A stretch of 14,472 nt of DNA from Azohydromonas lata NBRC 102462 (lineage in GTDB: Bacteria; Pseudomonadota; Gammaproteobacteria; Burkholderiales; Burkholderiaceae_C), in assembly GCA_945878385.1 (NCBI GenBank), contig CAMCTE010000046.1, positions 1 to 14,472 on the forward strand. The letters are read 5' to 3'. Under the pieces are notes generated by a model that worked only from the letters and a program-made list of their open reading frames with translations, ran no database searches and had not been told where the DNA came from. Both the position numbers and the translations under genes were made by a program. Numbering within the stretch: position 1 is the stretch's first letter; every line of letters begins with the position of its first letter. Shown in pieces: positions 1-5,104 of the stretch.

Positions 1-718
1 GTTCGCGCTGCTCCAACGCCGCCAAGCGATCTTCAAGGCGAGAACTGGGATTGGCTGTCTGGCGAGCCACAAACGCGGCCTTGCTGCGAAGCTGGGTGGC
101 CAATGAATGGGCCCGCTCGCGGATCGGGTGTTGGGCGCCCAATTCCAGCAAAGGCGGCTGTGCACGCCCGCGCTTGACGACCTCGTTGACCTTGAGCAAC
201 GACATCAGCCGCATGCTCACGAATGCAGAAGCCGGAGCGCCACCGGCGGCCAAGCTGAGCTGCAGGCGCATGCGAGGCACTTCCACTTCCAAGGCTTCAG
301 AGACCTCGTCAGCCACCGGTGCGGATGCAACACCCCGAAAGCGTGACGGCTGCGAAGGGTGCCGCATGGAGCGCGCACGCCCCATGCACAGAAAGATGTC
401 CACTTCGCCGGCTTCCAGCAGGGACGCCCAGGGCGCCAGGTCCAACTCCAACACCTCGGGGTCGGACTGCGCGTCGTAGGCCACCGCCGTCCCGTCAGGC
501 ATGACGCCCTCGACCTGAACAATCCTCAGGACACCGGTCACCAAGAGGCTCTCGTCGAGCGTCAGCGCACGAATGCCCCACCCATAAGGATTGGCGGCAA
601 GTCCATGCCAGGCCACCAACGCGTCGACGCGCCCGCTTTCCTGCTGAAAGTGTTGAGGGCACAGCAGCTGCCCCTCATGCCACTGGATTCGGTCAGGGGG
701 CGGTGCGGGGTGCGTCAT
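1..718 (-). CDS. tssK: TssK, T6SS baseplate-to-membrane connector (N-terminal part, runs off left edge)
   Basis: TssK is the cytoplasmic trimeric baseplate subunit that links the TssEFG wedges to TssL/TssM in the inner membrane. The visible 239 residues are open from an ATG at 718 to the left edge. They carry the family's N-terminal signature: IQWHEGQLLCPQHFQQ at residues 11-26, then WGIRALTLDESLLVTGVLRI near 46-66 and PDGTAVAYD near 73-81. TssK is normally about 440-450 residues, so roughly the C-terminal half is missing because of the window boundary, not a mutation. The start lies 43 bases after the tssJ stop. The bases before it show no strong Shine-Dalgarno sequence, so translation may depend on tssJ. 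Known: tssK usually follows tssJ and precedes tssL. The family assignment is firm from the N-terminal motif. Confidence 0.93.
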   Translation of the reverse strand, partial: MTHPAPPPDRIQWHEGQLLCPQHFQQESGRVDALVAWHGLAANPYGWGIRALTLDESLLVTGVLRIVQVEGVMPDGTAVAYDAQSDPEVLELDLAPWASLLEAGEVDIFLCMGRARSMRHPSQPSRFRGVASAPVADEVSEALEVEVPRMRLQLSLAAGGAPASAFVSMRLMSLLKVNEVVKRGRAQPPLLELGAQHPIRERAHSLATQLRSKAAFVARQTANPSSRLEDRLAALEQRE

Positions 719-761
719 GGCCGAGTCCGATCATCAGGTTCGCAAAGGCGTCGGACGGCCA

Positions 762-1391
762 TCACCGCTTGCCCACCTCGGCCGTGCGAAAGCCGCGCCC
801 ACCAAGTTCGATCATGTAGCCAGCCGCAGACAGCGACATTCTCTCGCGGTGATCACCCGCACCCGGGTAATGGGCAAATGCGAGCACCGTATGGGCCACA
901 TGCCCCTGCAGGTGGGTGGAATCCAGCATGATGGATTGCCCTGGGACGATTTCCAGACTGATGGTGGTCAAGGCGTCAGGAAAACTGCGGCGCAGGTCGC
1001 CACGCGTTCCAAACCACTTTGATGCAGGACTGCTCAACAAGGCCTCCGACAAAGCCGCATCCTTGACGAAAACGATGTCCAGCGCAACTGGGCTGTTCTG
1101 ATTGGCGTCGCGCGAGGCGCTGACCACCACATTGCGCCACGCAGGGGCTTGCGGCTTGCTGCCGCCGAACAATCCCGAAGCGAAGGACCCGATCTTGCCG
1201 GTGACCGCCTTGATGCTGGCGCAACCCGAAAGGGTCATCGTGCCAGCCGCCGCGAAACCCGCCAACACCACACGCCTTCGAACGATTGCAGCCTCATCGG
1301 CGCTGCCCGGCGCAGCCTGCCCCCGGCGGCTCACGGAACTGCCGAGCGAGGAATCTCTGCAGTGGGCTTGCCGGCGGATTTGATCGTTCAT
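762..1391 (-). CDS. tssJ: TssJ, T6SS outer-membrane lipoprotein (VasD-like)
   Basis: TssJ is the lipoprotein that anchors the TssJLM membrane complex to the outer membrane. With the ATG at 1391 the protein has 209 residues. A basic stretch (VRRR, residues 37-40) is followed by a short hydrophobic run and the lipobox LSGC, with the lipidated cysteine at residue 57. The body shows the TssJ pattern: a strand-rich segment with SPVALDIVFVKDA, then residues FGTRGDLRRS and the loop LEIVPGQSIML, ending in an all-beta tail. I prefer 1391 because AAGGA precedes it at good spacing. An ATG at 1460 in the same frame would add 23 residues but has only a weak ribosome site. The region before the lipobox is long for a lipoprotein, and the RRRVVLAG run resembles a twin-arginine signal. 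It heads the second gene block, upstream of tssK. Confidence 0.88.
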   Translation of the reverse strand: MNDQIRRQAHCRDSSLGSSVSRRGQAAPGSADEAAIVRRRVVLAGFAAAGTMTLSGCASIKAVTGKIGSFASGLFGGSKPQAPAWRNVVVSASRDANQNSPVALDIVFVKDAALSEALLSSPASKWFGTRGDLRRSFPDALTTISLEIVPGQSIMLDSTHLQGHVAHTVLAFAHYPGAGDHRERMSLSAAGYMIELGGRGFRTAEVGKR

Positions 1392-1478
1392 CGCGTCCTT
1401 GTCGGATTCAAGGGCTGGGCCAATCTGATCCGGCCGCTGTGGCCAGATTTCCAAAGTCATCGTTCGTCTGATCCTAGC

Positions 1479-1484
1479 ATAATA
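1479..1484 (-). promoter_or_regulatory. Possible -10 element upstream of tssJ
   Basis: On the minus strand this reads TATTAT, five of six matches to the sigma-70 -10 consensus, in AT-rich DNA. No convincing -35 hexamer is found 16-18 bases upstream. If used, transcription would start near 1472. That gives a leader of about 80 bases to the ATG at 1391 and only about 12 bases to the ATG at 1460, which is one more reason to prefer 1391. This is weak, pattern-based evidence only. Confidence 0.22.
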
Positions 1485-1605
1485 ATCAGGAACTTAGCGC
1501 GAATTGCGAGAATCAACGTCATCAATCCGGCATGAATACAAGGTTACTGGGTTGAGTGAGATTCCCACGTCAGGCCTGATGACTTAAGTTATTGATTTTG
1601 AATAA

Positions 1606-1633
1606 TTAAAAACTGAAGTCCGTTTCAAGACTT
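1606..1633 (-). terminator. Weak terminator-like hairpin after the first gene block
   Basis: On the minus strand AAGTC (1633-1629) and GACTT (1620-1616) form a 5-bp stem with an 8-base loop, followed three bases later by TTTTT and then AT-rich sequence. The stem is short and not GC-rich, so it is a poor intrinsic terminator. It is listed because of its place after the last gene of the block. Confidence 0.22.
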
Positions 1634-1686
1634 GGGCCGGGGCCGCCCGGTGAGTAACGAACACAGGCCTGACCATGCACCGCCAT

Positions 1687-1702
1687 GTTGCCGATTGGCA
1701 AC
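1687..1702. repeat. Perfect 6-bp inverted repeat just after the small membrane protein gene
   Basis: GTTGCC and GGCAAC flank the four bases GATT, forming a perfect 6-bp stem that begins 8 bases after the stop codon of the upstream minus-strand gene. There is no T-tract on the downstream side. It could stabilise the 3' end of the message, but is unlikely to terminate transcription by itself. Confidence 0.3.
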
Positions 1703-1709
1703 GCGCGAA

Positions 1710-1976
1710 TCAGCGCCCGGCGGGCACCACGGGTGCAGCGGGCGCAGGCGGCGCAGCGTTGGGGGATGCCTGCGGCAGTGCCCCCTCGGGTGCAATGCCA
1801 ACCGCGCGCGGCAGCGCATGGGGCGGCGACCCCAGGCGCGCTGCCTCCTCCTGCAAACCGGGCTTGAGTCGCTGCCCGAACAGGAAGCCGAGCGTGAACA
1901 CCAACACCAACAACAGCAGCGAAAAACCCAGGGTCAGGCCGATCAGGCGGGGGGTCATGCTGAAACGAATTTCCAT
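1710..1976 (-). CDS. Small single-pass membrane protein with Ala/Pro-rich tail, function unknown
   Basis: I do not recognise this 88-residue protein. Residues 1-10 (MEIRFSMTPR) are short and basic. Residues about 11-34 are a strongly hydrophobic membrane segment rich in Leu, Phe and Gly. It is followed by the basic group QRLK and then a 50-residue tail rich in Ala and Pro that has no predicted fold by eye. No lipobox or clear cleavage site is visible, so the segment probably stays as an N-terminal anchor with the tail in the periplasm. I chose the ATG at 1976 because AAGGAAG precedes it at ideal spacing; an earlier in-frame start at 2051 would lie inside the PAAR-like gene. It begins 31 bases after that gene's stop and is the last gene of the first block. 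An accessory envelope factor or an immunity-type protein are both possible. Confidence 0.65.
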   Translation of the reverse strand: MEIRFSMTPRLIGLTLGFSLLLLVLVFTLGFLFGQRLKPGLQEEAARLGSPPHALPRAVGIAPEGALPQASPNAAPPAPAAPVVPAGR

Positions 1977-2007
1977 GGGCTTCCTTTGTGGAGCGAGACC
2001 AGCGGCC

Positions 2008-2394
2008 TCAGGGCACTTGAACCGTGGTTTGCCCGGGCGCATTGATGGCAATCATTCCACCCCAAATGCACATCAACTTGGATGAATTGTTGAGCGTGGG
2101 CATGTTGCCCAGCAGAACCGTGGGCGCACCAGGCACCCAGGGGGCTGGCGTCATTGGAATGCAAGGCATGGGTGTGAGAGCCCCCAAGGCGGCAGCTGTT
2201 GCAGCCGCCACCATGGGATTGGCCATCGATTGACACATGCCAAACGGCAGGATGTTCACCATGGGTTTGTTGTCCATGATGTTGGCAGCCGGGGTGGTTG
2301 TGAATACCCGATTGACCGGCAGCACCATCAGCGTGCCCGGCGCCACGCCAAAGCTGCACTTGAGCATCGCGCCCATGCAGACCTGCTGACCCAT
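2008..2394 (-). CDS. DUF4280 domain, PAAR-like spike-tip protein
   Basis: This 128-residue protein matches what I know of the DUF4280 family, a PAAR-like group found with T6SS and other contractile injection systems. PAAR-like proteins cap the VgrG spike and sharpen it. The N-terminal CMGAMLKCSFG (residues 6-16), MDNKPMVNILPFGMC (40-54), LTPMPCIP (73-80) and the C-terminal CIWGGMIAINAPGQ (109-122) are the diagnostic blocks. The domain fills the whole protein, so there is no fused toxin. It has five cysteines (6, 13, 54, 78, 109), 14 methionines and no histidine, unlike canonical PAAR tips that bind zinc through histidines and a cysteine. Its ATG overlaps the preceding stop codon by one base (TGATG), so its translation is probably coupled to the repeat-protein gene. 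Confidence 0.85.
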   Translation of the reverse strand: MGQQVCMGAMLKCSFGVAPGTLMVLPVNRVFTTTPAANIMDNKPMVNILPFGMCQSMANPMVAAATAAALGALTPMPCIPMTPAPWVPGAPTVLLGNMPTLNNSSKLMCIWGGMIAINAPGQTTVQVP

Positions 2395-3098
2395 CAGCGC
2401 CCCCTCATGAGTTGATGCAGCCTGGCGACCACGGTGCCGGACTCGGATTGGGTGTCGGTGATATCGCGGCCGTCTTCATCAAAACGACGCGGCGGCTGCA
2501 GCGGTCGACCCTGCGCGTAGTCCGATTCCTCCATGAGCTGGCCCGACGGCCAGAAGCGCTGCAGCGGCCCGTGCAGACGGTTGTCTTCGTAGGAAGCCGA
2601 CTGCACCACCGTGCCGGCCGCGTCGAAGTCTTGCGACAACCCGTGCAGAAGGCCGCGCCGATAGCTGGCCGTGCGCACGAGTTGCCCCTGGAGAAAGAAC
2701 TCGGCAACACCTTGCATGTGGCCCTCTTCGTAGGGGATGCGAGAGCTGATGTCGCCCGCAGCGTCTCGGCTGACGGTGAGTCCGCACAGCTCGCCTCGAA
2801 CCCACATCTGTTCGGCCACGCACACGCCGCCGGCGTGCACGGACATCAAGCCATGCTGCAGCCCGCTTTCGTACTCAATCTCCTGCGCGAGTTGTCCCTG
2901 CTCATCCCAGACCTGCATGAGCCCATGCAACTGGCCATCGACGAAGTGAGCACGCAACAGGCAGTGCCCAGCTTCTGGGTCAAAACGCTCCATCAAGCCG
3001 TGGAGAGTGCCGTCCCGCACTTCGCAGCGCATCAGCAGGCGACCCTGCTCGTCGTGTTCCTGAAGGACCGAGGGTGAGGCGGCGGTGGGCTCGTCCAT
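2394..3098 (-). CDS. YwqK-like protein with eight MORN_2-type repeats
   Basis: The protein (234 residues from the ATG at 3098) consists almost wholly of eight repeats of 23-25 residues. They begin near residues 30, 55, 79, 102, 126, 149, 173 and 197. The repeat theme is G-x-L-H-G-L followed by an aromatic-rich strand and a D-x-x-G turn, as in QLHGLMQVWDEQG and LLHGLSQDFDAAG. This is the pattern of MORN_2/YwqK-family proteins, which are annotated as antitoxin-like in some genomes but have no single established role. No signal peptide or membrane segment is seen, so it should be cytoplasmic. An in-frame TTG at 3116 overlaps the vgrG stop (TTGA) and could be the true start, adding six residues. 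It lies between VgrG and the PAAR-like tip, so a role in loading the tip or a cargo, or in immunity, is plausible but inferred. Confidence 0.78.
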   Translation of the reverse strand: MDEPTAASPSVLQEHDEQGRLLMRCEVRDGTLHGLMERFDPEAGHCLLRAHFVDGQLHGLMQVWDEQGQLAQEIEYESGLQHGLMSVHAGGVCVAEQMWVRGELCGLTVSRDAAGDISSRIPYEEGHMQGVAEFFLQGQLVRTASYRRGLLHGLSQDFDAAGTVVQSASYEDNRLHGPLQRFWPSGQLMEESDYAQGRPLQPPRRFDEDGRDITDTQSESGTVVARLHQLMRGR

Positions 3099-3112
3099 TT
3101 GAATGCCGTCGT

Positions 3113-5104
3113 TCAATTGATCTTGGCAAGCGCACCCTTGAGGGTGAGGATGCCGCTGGCCTCCACCGTCTGCATGCCCGAGGCCTTGCTGTTGATGATG
3201 GTGGCCTTTTGGTCGAGCTGCACGCCCGCCTCGTTTTTCATGTTCACGCCGGCCTTCGCGGTGAGGTCGGTGCCGGCCTGTGCCGTCAATGCGGTGCCTG
3301 CCTTGAGCGTCATGGCAGTTCCCGACTGCATCATCACCGAATCGCTGGACTTGATGGTGATTCCTCCGGTAACCGTGATGGTCAGGGAACCCTTGACCGT
3401 GAGCGCATAGTCGCCATCGACCGTCTGCGTGAAATTGCCCTTGACCGAGTGGGTGTAGTCGGCCTCATTCGTGTGGGTCTCGTTGCCGGTGATGGCCACG
3501 GTACGGGTGCCTTTGACTGTGAGCGACTCGTTGCCCTTCTTGATCTCGGTGGTGCGGTTGCCCTCCTCGATGTTGCGGGTCTCGTTGCCTTTGATGACCT
3601 TGGTGGACAAGTCGTTTTCAATCTCCACGGCCATGTCCTTCTGGGCATGGATGTAGAGCTGCTCGGCGTCCTTCTTGTCCTCCATGCGAATTTCGTTGCC
3701 GGCCGTCCCCTTCTTCGACGAGCGAGTCTTGATGGTGGACTGCGTCTGGTTGGCCGGCAGCGTGACCGGCGTCTTGTTCTCGCCGTTGTAGACGCATCCG
3801 GTGACCAAGGGGCGTGAAGGATCGCCATTGATGTAGGTGATGACGACCTCCTGCCCCACGCGAGGCAGGAACAGCGCACCGAAGCCCTTGTCGGCCACGG
3901 TCTGGCTGACGCGTATCCAGGGAGAGCTCTTTTCGTTCTTCTGGCCCTCACGGTCCCAGGGAAACTGCACCTTGATGCGACCGTGCTCATCGGTCCAGAT
4001 CTCTTCGCCGCTGGAGCCCACCACCAGAGCGGTTTCGCTGCCCAGTGCACGGGGCTGCGGTGTCACGCGCGCGGGCCGGAACGGCACACTGGACGGGAAG
4101 GCTTCAAACAGATTGGGGTAGGCATCGTCCTGCGCCAGATGCTGAATGCGCCGCAGCACAAACGAAGCATTCAGGGCGCCGACGAAGTGGTCCTTGAGCG
4201 TGAACTTGCAGCCGGCCGTGAATGGGTAGGCATAACTGTGGCCACGCAGGGTTTGCGCCTGCACCTGCGCCGACTGCACCCACACCTTGGCCAGCGCCGT
4301 GGCGTCGGCGGCCTTGGTATGCCCAGCCGGGTACTCATAGGATTTGCCCGAGCCGGCCGTGGCCGCATGCGATCCTTCAAGTGAAGTGCTCGGGGTCAGG
4401 TAGTCGTAATCGGAAACCGTGAGTTCCTTGAGCACGACGCGGTGCTCATGCTCGAAGCGGTAGACAGTGTCGATCGCATTGACCAGACCCGTCTGCTGCA
4501 GGTAGCGCATAGTCTTGGCGTCGGTGCAATCGACGTGAGCGGAAGTGGCGTCAGCCAACACCATGGTGTGACTGCCGCTGGCGAACTTGAAGTAGTAGAA
4601 GATGCCCACCTGCTCCATCAGGCGGCTGATGAAATCGAAATGGGTTTCGTCGTACTGAACGACATAGTCCAGCGCCGGATAGGTGCCGGTGAGCTTGTCT
4701 TCCAGCGTCACTGAGAACTCACCCAACACCGCATTGACGATGTCTTTGATGGATTTGGCCTGGAAGATGCGCCGGTCGCGGGCCAGCGTCAGCAACCAGA
4801 GTTTGGGCACCACTTCCGCCTGGTAGGCCGCGAAGTCCACATCCTGCCCGGTGTGCACAAAGCGGTTGACCATACCGCTGATGTAGCGCTTGGGCCCATC
4901 GGGGATCTCGATGGTGATGGTGACGTCCTTGCCGACGATGCTGGCGGCGCTCAGCGAAGTCTTGCCCGAGCGCATGGACAAGGAAAAGCGAAACAGTTCG
5001 CTGATGCCCTCGCTGCCGTCCAGCGCGTCAAGAATCAGGTCGTCCGTGCCCAGTGGCGTGGAGATCGACAGCAGCCCGCCGGGCTGCTTGTAACCGCTTC
5101 TCAT
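3113..5104 (-). CDS. vgrG: VgrG (TssI), T6SS trimeric spike protein
   Basis: VgrG trimers form the needle-like spike on the Hcp tube, equivalent to phage gp27 plus gp5. The 663 residues show a gp27-like base (about 10-340, including YDETHFDFISRLMEQVGIFYYF at 151-172, quoted here only as the family's recognition block). An OB-fold/gp5 region follows at about 365-440, with TDEHGRIKVQFPWDREG and PWIRVSQ. A repetitive beta-helix follows (about 465-660) with phased VKGNET/LTVKG and LTAKAG repeats. The protein ends right after the helix in KIN, so it has no C-terminal effector domain. Its ATG overlaps the clpV stop by four bases (ATGA), tying it translationally to the structural operon. Cargo must therefore be non-covalent, through Hcp, the PAAR-like tip or an adaptor. 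Confidence 0.96.
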   Translation of the reverse strand: MRSGYKQPGGLLSISTPLGTDDLILDALDGSEGISELFRFSLSMRSGKTSLSAASIVGKDVTITIEIPDGPKRYISGMVNRFVHTGQDVDFAAYQAEVVPKLWLLTLARDRRIFQAKSIKDIVNAVLGEFSVTLEDKLTGTYPALDYVVQYDETHFDFISRLMEQVGIFYYFKFASGSHTMVLADATSAHVDCTDAKTMRYLQQTGLVNAIDTVYRFEHEHRVVLKELTVSDYDYLTPSTSLEGSHAATAGSGKSYEYPAGHTKAADATALAKVWVQSAQVQAQTLRGHSYAYPFTAGCKFTLKDHFVGALNASFVLRRIQHLAQDDAYPNLFEAFPSSVPFRPARVTPQPRALGSETALVVGSSGEEIWTDEHGRIKVQFPWDREGQKNEKSSPWIRVSQTVADKGFGALFLPRVGQEVVITYINGDPSRPLVTGCVYNGENKTPVTLPANQTQSTIKTRSSKKGTAGNEIRMEDKKDAEQLYIHAQKDMAVEIENDLSTKVIKGNETRNIEEGNRTTEIKKGNESLTVKGTRTVAITGNETHTNEADYTHSVKGNFTQTVDGDYALTVKGSLTITVTGGITIKSSDSVMMQSGTAMTLKAGTALTAQAGTDLTAKAGVNMKNEAGVQLDQKATIINSKASGMQTVEASGILTLKGALAKIN

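Larger units (their letters stand above)
1392..1709. other. AT-rich gap between the two T6SS gene blocks
   Basis: No gene is supported in these 318 bases (249 bases if tssJ starts at 1460). The section from about 1480 to 1615 is clearly richer in A and T than the flanking genes. It contains a perfect 10-bp palindrome TCAGGCCTGA at 1570-1579, whose core CAGGCCTG recurs at 1664-1671. It also holds the weak terminator-like and promoter-like elements listed separately. The gap separates the tssB-to-membrane-protein run from tssJ-tssK, although all genes point the same way. That makes it the most likely place for a second promoter. Confidence 0.6.

Noticed and set aside
217..522. Minus-strand frame of 101 residues inside the left-edge gene
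   Set aside because: It is out of frame with the TssK reading frame, which is open from 718 to the edge and carries the family motif.
1392..1460. Upstream ATG at 1460 as the tssJ start
   Set aside because: The ribosome site is weak and the extension would push the lipobox to about residue 80. The ATG at 1391 has AAGGA at good spacing. Not fully excluded.
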